Below, one piece after another: positions 46,579 to 55,689 of a DNA stretch of 64,000 bases. The stretch spans positions 558,001 to 622,000 of the forward strand of contig NZ_CDPP01000005.1 of the NCBI RefSeq assembly GCF_000829905.1, read 5' to 3'. The DNA is from Beduini massiliensis (GTDB lineage Bacteria > Bacillota_I > Bacilli_A > Erysipelotrichales > Coprobacillaceae). A model generated the notes under the pieces. It was given only the letters and a program-made list of their open reading frames with translations. It was not told the origin of the DNA and made no database searches. A program made the translations under genes and the position numbers. The stretch's first letter is position 1, and the number at the start of each line of letters is the position of its first letter.

Positions 46579-49407
46579 TTAATATTTTTTTAAAAGTTTT
46601 CTTTTTTTAAGAGTTAACAATACGATTCCGATTGACGAAATGCATACCCCGACAAAAGAGAGTATCAGATTTGTTGTATCGCTTGTCTGAATTCCATTGC
46701 TTGGTGTAGTAGTATCCGGCGTGTTTGGTTTAATCGGCTCGGATGGTATATCCGGTATTTGAGAAATATGCGTATTTATCAAAATAAAGTTACCATCCTC
46801 ATCTATTTCAATGTTAGCTGTATATCCATCAGGAACGACGACTTCTTCTACTGTATATAAAATCTCTTTACCATCCTTATATTTTGCTAAATCAGACCAC
46901 ATAGCCGTCCATGAATTGTTTTCGTTTAATACAAGACTTTCACCAACCGCTTTGCCATCAGCATAAAGTTGAACCCTTATTTCTGATGGACGAATTTGAT
47001 CTCTATTATCATCATCATTCCAAATCTTATTGATATTCTTATTTATAACTTTTGGAGCATGCGTATTTATCAAAATAAAGTTACCATCCTCATCTATTTC
47101 AATGTTAGCTGTATATCCATCAGGAACGACGACTTCTTCTACTGTATATAAAATCTCTTTACCATCCTTATATTTTGCTAAATCAGACCACATAGCCGTC
47201 CATGAATTGTTCTCGTTTAATACAAGACTTTCACCAACTGCTTTGCCATCAGCATAAAGTTGAACTGTTACCTCAGCTACTCGTATTCCATCTTGATTGG
47301 CACTGTCTTCCCAAACTTTGGTCACAACCTTATTAACTTTTTCTACAGTATTATTAATTTTTACTGATATTTCATTCCCATTTTCAACTGTTTCATAATT
47401 TGGTACAAATCCTAAAATTTCATGTTCTTTTACTGTCCAATTGAATTCTCCTGGTAATTCTTCAAAAGAATATTGCCATTTATTATTTTCACTTAATTCA
47501 ACCGTTTCTAACACTAACTCATTCCCATCCCCATCAATTCTGATTAAATCAATCAATATTGAAGAAGGAATGTCTGATAAAGGACTCTCCCAAATTTTTG
47601 AAACATGTAGCGTTTTATCAGCATCTTGATCACCAATTATTAATGAACCATTATTTGCAATTCCACCACCTGCTACCAATGCATTATTATTTTCTATAAT
47701 CAATTGTGCTTGTTGTCGTGCTAAATTTTTACTTTGTTCTTGGTCAATTTCATTATGTAATAATAATTGTCCGTCCACATTTTGAAACATTGTCTTTTCT
47801 AAGGGGGTGTCATTCAATTGATATCTTGGATTAAAATCATTATAAATTAATTGCTTCCCACCACCTAAAATCCTAGTACTAATATAAAATTCATTTTCAC
47901 TATCAACTTTGTACAGTGTATTCCCCGCAACTTCTGCGGTATTATCCACAAATGCTCCACCATTTGTTATATATATTTTGCTTTCACCAGTCGGGCAATC
48001 GTAAAGTCCTCCTCCATACGAAGCACTATTTTCACCAATATAAATATTTTTCAATTTTATTGCATTAAACTTTGAAGGTGAATATAATCCTCCACCGTAT
48101 GCATCCGCAGCTGTATTATTGTGTATAAATCCTTTTTCAAAAATAAAATTTCCTTTTTGGTCTTCAGAATCATAAGCAGTCCCTAAAGCTATCCCTCCGC
48201 CATGACCTGCTGTATTAGAGAATATTTCGCCATCGTACATATAAAATGTACTTTTACGACCTGCGTAAATCCCTCCGCCTAAAGAACTCTGATGTAATGC
48301 TTTATTATTATAAATTCTTCCGTTATTTAGAATGAATTTTCCATTTTCGACTACACAAACTCCACCACCATACATATATGCTGTATTATCATGAATATTG
48401 CCACCGTTCATTTCCAGTTGTCCGCCAGAGCCTACTCTAATACCACCACCGCCATTATCTGCATACAGACCATCAATAATAGAATTATAAGAAATATCAC
48501 AATCATTTATAACGGCTTTGCCTCCAGCAAGAATAGAAATGGCAGGTGCCCAAGCAGCTATATTATTTTTAATGGAGCATCCATTCATTTCTATGTACCC
48601 AGATACTGAGATGGCAGAAGATTCAAGCGATAGATTTTTAAGCTCAATTAGTAATCCATCAATAGAAAGATTTTCATTTAAAATCAAAGAACCCGATGTG
48701 GTAATATTAATTAATGTATTTGAAAAATTTTTTTCTCTTGTTAAATTTACCGATTTGTTTGCAATAATGCTTTTTTGGCTAATCACTTGTAATGTATCTG
48801 TAACTTCTATATCTTGCATTAGTTCAATTATTGTAATATTTGAATTAGCTAATGCATCCACCAATTCGTTAAAATTAGATACCTGTACTACATTTATATC
48901 TTTTTGAATGGTTTTTATCTGAGATGAATTTATTTCATAGTTTGCAATACTTTCCTCTATTTGATGAATAACATTAGTAATTTCAAATGAAATATCCACT
49001 GTTAATATTTCATTAATCTGTTCTTGAGTAACCTGATCTCGCTCTAGATAAGTAGTATTCGTTTTATTTTGAGAGTCGATAAAACCATATTTTAATGTAA
49101 ATATTAATGTTCCATTCTCTGAAGCTATATATTTTATAGGCTTATTTTCATACTTTTCTTCCGTACCATTAGGCAATACAATACCTTGCAATACTATGTT
49201 TTCTTTTGGCGTAAGTGTTAATTCTATTTCTGCTGTTTGTTTATCGTCATTGTTTTTTGTACTTATTTTATAAAACACTGCTTCATTTTCTTCAGAAATA
49301 TTTTCCATTTTTTCACCATTAGCAGACACAACAGTTTTTGGCATAAACAATGTGACCATCAAGATTAATGCTAATAAAACAGTTATCATGTATGATTTAT
49401 TTTTCAT
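46579..49407 (-). CDS. surface protein with beta-helix and Cna-B repeats
   Basis: A 942-residue secreted protein. It has a signal peptide (MKNKSYMITVLLALILMVTL and following), an N-terminal isopeptide-type or adhesin region (about 30-190) and a beta-helix rich in NNTAxxxGGG turns (about 240-540). Three Cna-B repeats follow (about 620-900), and repeats two and three are almost identical. The C-terminus is GIQTSDTTN, a hydrophobic helix and KKRKLLKKY, a degenerate sorting signal lacking the usual TG. The start is the ATG after GGTGGAAGGAATAAAA; an upstream in-frame start is rejected. It is probably a stalk-like adhesin. Confidence 0.8.
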   Translation of the reverse strand: MKNKSYMITVLLALILMVTLFMPKTVVSANGEKMENISEENEAVFYKISTKNNDDKQTAEIELTLTPKENIVLQGIVLPNGTEEKYENKPIKYIASENGTLIFTLKYGFIDSQNKTNTTYLERDQVTQEQINEILTVDISFEITNVIHQIEESIANYEINSSQIKTIQKDINVVQVSNFNELVDALANSNITIIELMQDIEVTDTLQVISQKSIIANKSVNLTREKNFSNTLINITTSGSLILNENLSIDGLLIELKNLSLESSAISVSGYIEMNGCSIKNNIAAWAPAISILAGGKAVINDCDISYNSIIDGLYADNGGGGIRVGSGGQLEMNGGNIHDNTAYMYGGGVCVVENGKFILNNGRIYNNKALHQSSLGGGIYAGRKSTFYMYDGEIFSNTAGHGGGIALGTAYDSEDQKGNFIFEKGFIHNNTAADAYGGGLYSPSKFNAIKLKNIYIGENSASYGGGLYDCPTGESKIYITNGGAFVDNTAEVAGNTLYKVDSENEFYISTRILGGGKQLIYNDFNPRYQLNDTPLEKTMFQNVDGQLLLHNEIDQEQSKNLARQQAQLIIENNNALVAGGGIANNGSLIIGDQDADKTLHVSKIWESPLSDIPSSILIDLIRIDGDGNELVLETVELSENNKWQYSFEELPGEFNWTVKEHEILGFVPNYETVENGNEISVKINNTVEKVNKVVTKVWEDSANQDGIRVAEVTVQLYADGKAVGESLVLNENNSWTAMWSDLAKYKDGKEILYTVEEVVVPDGYTANIEIDEDGNFILINTHAPKVINKNINKIWNDDDNRDQIRPSEIRVQLYADGKAVGESLVLNENNSWTAMWSDLAKYKDGKEILYTVEEVVVPDGYTANIEIDEDGNFILINTHISQIPDIPSEPIKPNTPDTTTPSNGIQTSDTTNLILSFVGVCISSIGIVLLTLKKRKLLKKY
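46768..46974. repeat. near-perfect direct repeat, copy 1
   Basis: A 207-base repeat of 47059-47265; I count 2 differences. The offset is 291 bases (97 codons), so the frame is kept. It codes for most of a Cna-B module (VQLYADGKAVGESLVLNENN and following). Confidence 0.9.
47059..47265. repeat. near-perfect direct repeat, copy 2
   Basis: Second copy of the Cna-B module repeat. The high identity compared with the divergent first module implies recent duplication or conversion. Confidence 0.9.
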
Positions 49408-49851
49408 TTTTATTCCTTCCACCTTTACATAAAGTTATTTCTTTTTTGTCTTAAAATTAAGCATTCCTCTTTATTGCATTTCCCTAAGATTTCAAACCTC
49501 CATAATCATCTTAAATTTACAAAAAAACTATGTTCAATAAGCCGTTATTACTACTATGCATTTTTCATTAGACATTGAAAATATGTTTTTTATATTGTCA
49601 TTCTGTACTATATTCTGATTTGAAAATTTGCATCTGTAATCCTAGTTATAAGATTCTCAATAACTTCCTACCGCTTTACAATATTCAATTACAAAACGAG
49701 TTTTCGCACTGCCTCTTCCACTCATCATGCAACCTATATTGAGATATCAGATTTTTCATTATATGGATGGTAAAAAAAGCAGACTTTTTGTTTCAGGGTG
49801 TGATAAGATAAAAACGAAATCTAAAATAGGAGATTTTATATTAATTTAGGT
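49408..49851. other. AT-rich intergenic region upstream of the third surface protein
   Basis: About 440 bases with no supported gene. It should contain the promoter of the surface-protein gene; one weak candidate on the minus strand is TTGAAC (49535-49530) with TTAAGA 17 bases later. I found no inverted repeats long enough to call an invertible segment by eye. Confidence 0.4.
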
Positions 49852-49888
49852 AAAAAAAAGCCGGAACAAAACGTCTACAATTTGTTCC
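49852..49888 (-). terminator. terminator of the serine recombinase gene
   Basis: Minus strand: GGAACAAA pairs with TTTGTTCC, with a GGC extension and a T8 run. Confidence 0.8.
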
Positions 49889-49910
49889 AATACTCAACCA
49901 ATATATACAT

Positions 49911-50516
49911 TTATTTACTATTTTTTTCGATTCTTTGAACCCATCTTCTAAACATGACATGACTACTATTTAGTCTTTTGCCTGCTTCACGCTGGCTGAT
50001 TTGTTTCATTTTCCACAAATTATAAACTTCTTCAAAATCTTCTGGAAAATCATTAGCAGGTCTGCCAAATTGAATTCCTTTAGCCTTTGCCTCTTTGATT
50101 CCTTCCATTTGACGCTGATGAATATTTTCCCTTTCGACTTGTGCCACATAGGATAGAATCTGCAGCACTAAATCAGCTATGAATTTTCCTGTAATTCCGT
50201 TTACTTGATTTCTAGTATCTAAAAGTGGGAAATCCAAAACAATAATATCGATATCTTTCACCTTTGTAAGGAATCGCCATTGTTCAATGATTTCATCATA
50301 ATCCCGTCCTAATCGATCAATAGATTTTACATAGACAGTATCCCCCGCTTGTAATTTCCTACACAATTTCTTATATTTAGGGCGATTGAAATCTTTACCA
50401 GAAAGTTTATCGATATAGATATTCTCTTTCTCTATTTTTTCCATTAACATTGCAGACATCTGACGATCAATATTTTGATCTTTTGTTGACACTCTTACAT
50501 AACCATATTTTTTCAT
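49911..50516 (-). CDS. serine recombinase / resolvase-invertase family
   Basis: A 201-residue small serine recombinase. The catalytic serine is Ser10 in YVRVSTKDQNIDRQ, the conserved arginines lie in KSIDRLGRD (about 66-74), and the long E helix includes LQILSYVAQVERENIHQRQ (about 118-136). The C-terminal helix-turn-helix is present (QISQREAGKRLNSSHVMFRR, about 173-192). The size fits Tn3-type resolvases or DNA invertases. It is alone, behind the surface-protein genes, with no transposase seen. It may be a relic of a mobile element or switch surface genes by inversion; no target sites could be identified. Confidence 0.88.
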   Translation of the reverse strand: MKKYGYVRVSTKDQNIDRQMSAMLMEKIEKENIYIDKLSGKDFNRPKYKKLCRKLQAGDTVYVKSIDRLGRDYDEIIEQWRFLTKVKDIDIIVLDFPLLDTRNQVNGITGKFIADLVLQILSYVAQVERENIHQRQMEGIKEAKAKGIQFGRPANDFPEDFEEVYNLWKMKQISQREAGKRLNSSHVMFRRWVQRIEKNSK

Positions 50517-50775
50517 TTTTGTTCCTCCTATTCTGGTAATGTCAACTTTTAATTATCGCATATTTTTATCAAAGAATATGTTCCAATTATTTCCATTTAT
50601 AAAAGAGAGAACATAAAAAAAGCGACTCCTCACAATGGATAATCACTTACTAATTTTATAAGACATGGGAGCTATTATACTTTATTTCATAATATAATCG
50701 ATTACTCTTAACCCATTTTAGAATTAGATTTTCTGAAATGTCATAAGAACTTATCAAGATTAACCGCTATAAACT
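50517..50775. other. intergenic region upstream of the recombinase
   Basis: About 260 bases, AT-rich. It contains the recombinase ribosome site (AGGAGGAAC) and a CATATT...AATATG inverted repeat near 50560-50581 that could be a recombinase site. Nothing else was identified. Confidence 0.35.
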
Positions 50776-50812
50776 AAAAAAACTGTTAGCTTTCTGCTTT
50801 GCTAACAGTTTA
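50776..50812 (-). terminator. terminator of the MBL/small membrane protein operon
   Basis: Minus strand: AAACTGTTAGC and GCTAACAGTTT pair around a 10-base loop and are followed by a T run. Confidence 0.8.
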
Positions 50813-50841
50813 ATAGGATCTTATAAAAAGTCCGTTTTTCA

Positions 50842-51039
50842 TTATCTAATCTTTTTAAATACAGTATAAATACGGTAAGCCCCATAAAAAACAAAGAGGA
50901 ATGAAAATAAAACCATGAGGATGAGCGGCCATTTTTTATGACGCTTCATCGTTGTTTCATTATCTAAAGTATCATCAAGTTCTTCAACTGCAACACCGGA
51001 TTTACGGGATATGTTAAGGATTCTTTCTTTTCTGTTCAT
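50842..51039 (-). CDS. small single-pass membrane protein
   Basis: A 65-residue protein with a basic cytosolic N-terminus (MNRKERILNISRKSG) and one hydrophobic segment (PLILMVLFSFLFVFYGAYRI, about 38-57). The start is the ATG after AAAGGAGC; the longer in-frame start is rejected. Family unknown. It lies after the 130-residue membrane protein gene, 88 bases away, and is probably the last gene of that operon. Confidence 0.65.
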   Translation of the reverse strand: MNRKERILNISRKSGVAVEELDDTLDNETTMKRHKKWPLILMVLFSFLFVFYGAYRIYTVFKKIR

Positions 51040-51127
51040 ATGTATGCTCCTTTCTGTTGATCCATCTCTATTTCTATTATACATGAAACCGCTTCAATTT
51101 GCATCTTTGGTAATAAAAATGAAATAT

Positions 51128-51520
51128 CTAACGATATTCCACTTCTAATTCTAATTTTTTTGTGTGTTCTTTTAAACAACTGACAAATTTTGAAGCATTT
51201 AAGATGTAAACCGATAAATCCTGTTTAGTTGTTTTCATTTTTACTTTTGTTTTTGAAACCAGTTCAACTTCTTTTAAATCGATATAATCAATCATGACAG
51301 GTAAAATGCCAATATAGCGAAATGCATATACCAACATAAAATCTTCCTTAACTAAAATGTTGAAACGCCCCAACATCATCGTTAATGCCATTAAAGATAA
51401 GACTACAGTAATAATCAACTTTGCTGTTTCATGCTGGCTGGCAGCATGAATCGCTAAAATAACCATGCCGATAAACGCAACTGCACAGATACTTAATAAA
51501 CGGGGTTCTTTAAATTTCAT
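51128..51520 (-). CDS. membrane protein with two N-terminal helices and a PH-like C-terminal domain
   Basis: A 130-residue protein with two hydrophobic segments (about 10-27 and 34-52) followed by a beta-rich domain resembling bacterial PH-like folds (VYAFRYIGILPVMIDYIDLK onward). Its ATG overlaps the end of the 54-residue gene. Function unknown. Confidence 0.6.
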   Translation of the reverse strand: MKFKEPRLLSICAVAFIGMVILAIHAASQHETAKLIITVVLSLMALTMMLGRFNILVKEDFMLVYAFRYIGILPVMIDYIDLKEVELVSKTKVKMKTTKQDLSVYILNASKFVSCLKEHTKKLELEVEYR

Positions 51521-51674
51521 CTTTTACCTCTTCTAAATTTCTTTTTTCAAATGTTTGTTTCATTTCTTTACGAAAACGATTAAAGGATACAATAAATATA
51601 ATCGGAAACACAATACTGCAAACGGCTATTACCACCAGACAGGCTAAAGCAATAGACGCAAATGTTACTGACAT
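51510..51674 (-). CDS. short membrane protein, translationally coupled
   Basis: A 54-residue frame starting MSVTFASIALACLVVIAVCS, with one or two hydrophobic segments and then a charged tail (NRFRKEMKQTFEKRNLEEVK). It begins inside the last codons of the MBL hydrolase gene, and its own stop overlaps the start of the following gene. GAGGTGATC lies upstream of its ATG. The two overlaps strongly support translation although the gene is short. Family unknown. Confidence 0.65.
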   Translation of the reverse strand: MSVTFASIALACLVVIAVCSIVFPIIFIVSFNRFRKEMKQTFEKRNLEEVKDEI

Positions 51675-52474
51675 AGGTCGATCACCTCGAGGTCATCAGG
51701 AACATAAATACTGCCATTAAAGTATTTAGCTGCCTCCAATGTATACAGAGCTTTACGCTGGGTCAGATTTTTCTCTTCAGTATGCCAAAGAATGAGATGT
51801 TTTATGCCAAGCTGAGTCGCTAAAACAGCGGCATCTTTTGCAGTGCTGTGATGTTTTTCATAAGGTTTAAATAGATCACGCTGATCATACAGACAAAAAG
51901 CCTCATGCATCAGCCAATCTGCTCCTTTCACATATTCATAGCACTTTTCATTATAAGGTTCATCTCCGGCAAAGGCTATCTTTTTGCCGTCTTCATTGAT
52001 GAAAGTAAAAGCAAATTGTTTTGCCTTAGTTGATAATATATCATAAAACGTAAACGGTGTATCCAAGATTGTCCATTGATCTCCATCTTGCAATGGGTGA
52101 AAGAGAACACGCTGATCAAAACAGTTGGTAAGCTTTTTTTGTAAAGTCAGCTGACAGAGCGTTTTAATCGTCTCTACAAGTGTTGTATGCGCATAAATAT
52201 GAAAATCTCCCATGTAATCATTCGCCAAAATCTTAGTTGTGATCATACGAATAATCCAAACAACCCCTAAAATATGATCCGTATGCTCATGTGTGACAAA
52301 AAGGTGATGAATTCCATTCAAAGGGATGTTCATCTCATCTAATCGACCTAAGATTCCGTTTCCTCCACCGGCATCCACAAGGAAATATTCATTATCTTTC
52401 TTTAATGCAAAACATGTATTGTAACACTTTTTAACAGCAGCATTTCCTGTTCCTAAAACTAATAATTTATCCAT
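51665..52474 (-). CDS. metallo-beta-lactamase fold hydrolase, RNase Z-like
   Basis: A 269-residue MBL superfamily protein. The metal site HxHxDH is THEHTDH (about residues 60-66), with further ligands in AFAGDEPYNE, MHEAF and HLILWHTEE. It resembles RNase Z/ElaC relatives but lacks an obvious exosite. Likely a hydrolase of a phosphodiester or lipid-type substrate; the substrate is unknown. First gene of an operon with three small membrane protein genes. Confidence 0.85.
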   Translation of the reverse strand: MDKLLVLGTGNAAVKKCYNTCFALKKDNEYFLVDAGGGNGILGRLDEMNIPLNGIHHLFVTHEHTDHILGVVWIIRMITTKILANDYMGDFHIYAHTTLVETIKTLCQLTLQKKLTNCFDQRVLFHPLQDGDQWTILDTPFTFYDILSTKAKQFAFTFINEDGKKIAFAGDEPYNEKCYEYVKGADWLMHEAFCLYDQRDLFKPYEKHHSTAKDAAVLATQLGIKHLILWHTEEKNLTQRKALYTLEAAKYFNGSIYVPDDLEVIDLCQ

Positions 52475-52685
52475 GAATAAGTTCCTCCAATTCTTAAATA
52501 AGTATACTGATTATTTTACTTAAAAGCAAGAATTTGACGTTCATCTTTTTGATTCATAAAAAGAATAGTAAAGCATTTAAAATCTATGATACCATTTAGA
52601 TAGAGATAAGTATCCAGCTATTCATGTATTTAGAATTTTCCATTTCAACAATGGTTTCATTTAAAAAGCAAAGGGAGGGATAAAG

Positions 52686-53312
52686 ATGAAACGCAGAAAG
52701 AAGTTATGTATGATTATAATGAGTTTATGCATGGCAATTGGACTTAGCATATCCTCAACAAAAGCAATTGAAACTTTTAAATTAGTTGAAGAAAGTGATG
52801 GGGTTAAAATATATAAAAACAAACTAACTAAAGAAATGTATGCAGACATTGATTTAACTCAACTAGACCACACAAGAAAGATGACGGTTTACCATAATGA
52901 TACAAATGGAATTCGCATTGGTATAGACATTATGGATGCTGCTTCATTTAAAAAACTGCATTCTGAGCAAACGACGGGTTGGAGCTCAGGTACACTTCCG
53001 GAGGGACTCAGCACTCTGCGCCCGCATATCAGTGACGGAGGCTTAGAAGCTAGTTTTTATGTTGATGTTATCGGGAATTATCCTGCCAGAATCATGAACA
53101 CATATACCCCTATTTTCAAAAAAGCACAAGCCACTGTGAACAACTATGAGGTGAACGTTACCACTGAACAGTCACAGAAAGATTTACCTGCAAGAGCAGA
53201 ATTGACGTATAATTACACTGTGAAAAAATTCGGATTTGTGTTAGGCAGTCATGCAGGTTACTTTACCTTAGAAGTGAATGCTGTCGGTCAAATAAGATTA
53301 TCATGGGCATAA
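52686..53312 (+). CDS. secreted protein of unknown function
   Basis: A 208-residue protein. It has a signal peptide (MKRRKKLCMIIMSLCMAIGL, cleavage likely near residue 27) and then a mixed beta-rich domain. No cell-wall anchor or membrane helix is present. AAGGGAGG precedes the ATG and a terminator follows, so it is a single gene. I did not recognise the family. Confidence 0.7.
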   Translation: MKRRKKLCMIIMSLCMAIGLSISSTKAIETFKLVEESDGVKIYKNKLTKEMYADIDLTQLDHTRKMTVYHNDTNGIRIGIDIMDAASFKKLHSEQTTGWSSGTLPEGLSTLRPHISDGGLEASFYVDVIGNYPARIMNTYTPIFKKAQATVNNYEVNVTTEQSQKDLPARAELTYNYTVKKFGFVLGSHAGYFTLEVNAVGQIRLSWA

Positions 53313-53355
53313 TCTGTGTTTAATGGCACTTTCCATTAAATCAAATAGTATTTTT

Positions 53356-53390
53356 TAAGCATAGCAATGAGAGTGGCTATGCTATTTTAT
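53356..53390 (+). terminator. terminator of the secreted-protein gene
   Basis: AGCATAGC and GCTATGCT pair around a 10-base loop, followed by ATTTTATT. Confidence 0.75.
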
Positions 53391-53461
53391 TCCAATTCAT
53401 GAAAAATAAGGCAGAGCCAATTGAATGGTGCTATACTATAGAAATTAGGGGAGATGGAATT

Positions 53462-54847
53462 ATGGAGAATAGAAAAAATGATTTTACTAAGGGAAGTGTG
53501 GCACGCAATATTATTAATCTTGCAATTCCGATGACACTCGCACAACTGATCAATGTATTATATAATATCGTCGATCGTATTTTTATTGGACGTATTGATA
53601 ATGGAGCGACCTTAGCAATGAGTGGGTTGGGGTTATCCCTGCCGCTGATTACGATCATTATCGCCTTTGCTAACCTATTTGGAATGGGTGGAGCTCCATT
53701 GTGTTCAATTGCCAGAGGGAAAGGCAATGATCAGGAAGCCGAAGAAATTATGGGCAATTCTTTTGCTTTAATGATTATTTTCGGAATTCTCTTAACTATC
53801 ATTGGTTTACTGTTTAAAAAGCCATTGCTTTTCATGTTTGGTGCCAGTGAAGCAACCTTTCCTTATGCAGATGCCTATATTTCAATTTATCTGTTAGGCA
53901 GCTTATTTGTGATGATTGGATTAGGGATGAACAGTTTTATCAATTCTCAGGGGTTCGCTAAAATTGGAATGATGACCGTTTTGTTAGGGGCAATCACCAA
54001 TATCGTGTTAGATCCGATTTTCATCTTTACTTTTCAAATGGGAGTTCGTGGTGCCGCTTTGGCTACTGTCATCTCACAGTTTATTTCAGCTGTGTGGATA
54101 CTCCTGTTTCTAACTGGTAAAAACACTATTTTGAAATTACGCATTCAACGAATGAAACTGAAATTAGATTATGTAAAACAAATTGTTTCCTTAGGGATGT
54201 CAGGATTTGTCATGGCGATTACCAACTCCTTGGTAGCGATTGTCTGCAATGCCAGTCTGCAATCTTATGGCGGAGATATTTATGTAGCGGCAATGACTGT
54301 CATCAATTCCATTCGTGAAGTCGTTTCCATGCCTTCAAGCGGATTAACAAACGCCTCTCAACCGGTATTAGGTTATAATTACGGTGCTCAGGCTTATGAG
54401 CGAGTATTAAAAGGCATTAAGTTTATGACATTGGTTTGTGTTGCTTATACCTTTGTCATGTGGCTGATTATTACGCTGTTCCCAAGTTTCTTTATCCATA
54501 TCTTCAATAATGAGCCCCACTTAATTGAAGTGGCGATTCCTTCTTTAAAAGTTTATTTCTTTGGTTTCTTTATGATGGCATTTCAATTTGCCGGACAATC
54601 TGTTGCGGTAGCTTTAGGGAAATCGAAACAAGCGGTTTTCTTTTCTCTATTAAGAAAAGTATTTATCGTTGTTCCACTGACACTCCTTTTGCCTAAACTT
54701 TTTGGCTTAGGCATCACTGGGATATTCTTAGCGGAACCGATATCCAATTTCATTGGCGGTGGTGCCTGCTATCTGACGATGTGGCTGACCATCGGTCGTG
54801 ATTTAAAGAAAAAAGCTCTGCTTCAAAAAGAAAAAGCAGTGCTTTAA
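53462..54847 (+). CDS. MATE family efflux transporter (second)
   Basis: A 461-residue membrane protein with about twelve helices and two MatE repeats. Landmarks are FTKGSVARNIINLAIPMTLA (about 8-27), VLYNIVDRIFIGRI (about 31-44) and GLTNASQPVLGYNYGAQ in the middle. The start is the ATG after GGGGAGATGGAATT; an upstream in-frame ATG is rejected. It is a single-gene unit with a terminator. Compared with the first MATE gene it belongs to the subgroup beginning KGSVARNI, common in Bacillota. Substrate unknown. Confidence 0.9.
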   Translation: MENRKNDFTKGSVARNIINLAIPMTLAQLINVLYNIVDRIFIGRIDNGATLAMSGLGLSLPLITIIIAFANLFGMGGAPLCSIARGKGNDQEAEEIMGNSFALMIIFGILLTIIGLLFKKPLLFMFGASEATFPYADAYISIYLLGSLFVMIGLGMNSFINSQGFAKIGMMTVLLGAITNIVLDPIFIFTFQMGVRGAALATVISQFISAVWILLFLTGKNTILKLRIQRMKLKLDYVKQIVSLGMSGFVMAITNSLVAIVCNASLQSYGGDIYVAAMTVINSIREVVSMPSSGLTNASQPVLGYNYGAQAYERVLKGIKFMTLVCVAYTFVMWLIITLFPSFFIHIFNNEPHLIEVAIPSLKVYFFGFFMMAFQFAGQSVAVALGKSKQAVFFSLLRKVFIVVPLTLLLPKLFGLGITGIFLAEPISNFIGGGACYLTMWLTIGRDLKKKALLQKEKAVL

Positions 54848-54851
54848 TCCT

Positions 54852-54878
54852 ACGTTATGAATATTCATAACGTTTTTT
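54852..54878. terminator. terminator between the MATE gene and a convergent gene
   Basis: CGTTATGAATATTCATAACG is a near-perfect palindrome followed by T6 on the plus strand. Confidence 0.75.
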
Positions 54879-54880
54879 AT

Positions 54881-55207
54881 TTAATTAAAAGTTAAGATGC
54901 AGGTACTCATTAAGCAGATCATCCCGACTGCCATAAAAGCCAGTGCAGCACCTGCCCTTTTCTTACGGGTTGTCATCAGACTTCTTTCTTCACTATTCAT
55001 TGAAATCGGATATTTTCGACGTCCGATCAAGTATAAAATCAATCCCCCACTTCCATTATTACCACTCAGTGAAAAGAACCCCCACCATTTAGGATGTTTT
55101 AAACCACGACATTTCGCATCTAATTCAGTTAAGCGAAAAATTTGATAAGCTAATGCCATAGCTCCCATTAATACCATAAATACAAATACTATTAAATACC
55201 AAGTCAT
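54881..55207 (-). CDS. small membrane protein cotranscribed with an XRE regulator
   Basis: About 108 residues with two hydrophobic segments (about 2-21 and 86-105) and a hydrophilic middle containing KHPKWWGFFSLSGN. The start is the ATG giving MTWYL, 8 bases after AAGGAGGA; an ATG two codons upstream (55213) is too close to that site. It follows the XRE-like regulator by 12 bases. Function unknown; possibly the regulated partner of that regulator. Confidence 0.7.
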   Translation of the reverse strand: MTWYLIVFVFMVLMGAMALAYQIFRLTELDAKCRGLKHPKWWGFFSLSGNNGSGGLILYLIGRRKYPISMNSEERSLMTTRKKRAGAALAFMAVGMICLMSTCILTFN

Positions 55208-55219
55208 CCTCATTCCTCC

Positions 55220-55627
55220 TTAAAACTTTTTTATGATCTGATAAAACAAGAAACAGGTACTGATGATTCCGATTGATGCACTGCCAATAATCAAATAATT
55301 ATTTTTAGCGATCAAACCATTAAATAATACAAATAAAATTAAGAAAAATATATTGATGCCGATTGCCATAATCAACTTTTTATTACTGCTGACTGTATCG
55401 GTGCTTTCTTCTAAATGCTGAATCATTTTAGAATCCCCCTTCAATAGTTCATCCAGACTGATTTGATATAAATCGCTCAGTTTAATAATACTGATAATAT
55501 CGGGATAGGACTTTTCATTTTCCCAGTTAGATATGGTCTGTCGAGAGACTTGCAGCTGTTCAGCCACCATCTCTTGTGTAAGCAAAGAAGCCGTTCTTGC
55601 TTTTCTTAATTTGTCCCCAATCTCCAT
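55220..55627 (-). CDS. XRE-family regulator with membrane anchor
   Basis: A 135-residue protein. An N-terminal helix-turn-helix (LTQEMVAEQLQVSRQTISNW, about 17-36, then NEKSYPDIISIIKLSDLYQI) is followed by a linker and two hydrophobic segments (about 85-102 and 110-131). Such membrane-linked XRE proteins often control their own operon. A candidate operator made of TTTGACA repeats lies upstream. Confidence 0.85.
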   Translation of the reverse strand: MEIGDKLRKARTASLLTQEMVAEQLQVSRQTISNWENEKSYPDIISIIKLSDLYQISLDELLKGDSKMIQHLEESTDTVSSNKKLIMAIGINIFFLILFVLFNGLIAKNNYLIIGSASIGIISTCFLFYQIIKKF

Positions 55628-55689
55628 AACAATCTCATTCCTTTCGTACTCATCATGCCATGTTTAAGTGTATTTGTCTATCCAACTTC

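Noticed and set aside
49408-49910. Invertible promoter segment near the serine recombinase
   Set aside because: No pair of long inverted repeats flanking the promoter region could be found by eye; kept only as a question in the findings.
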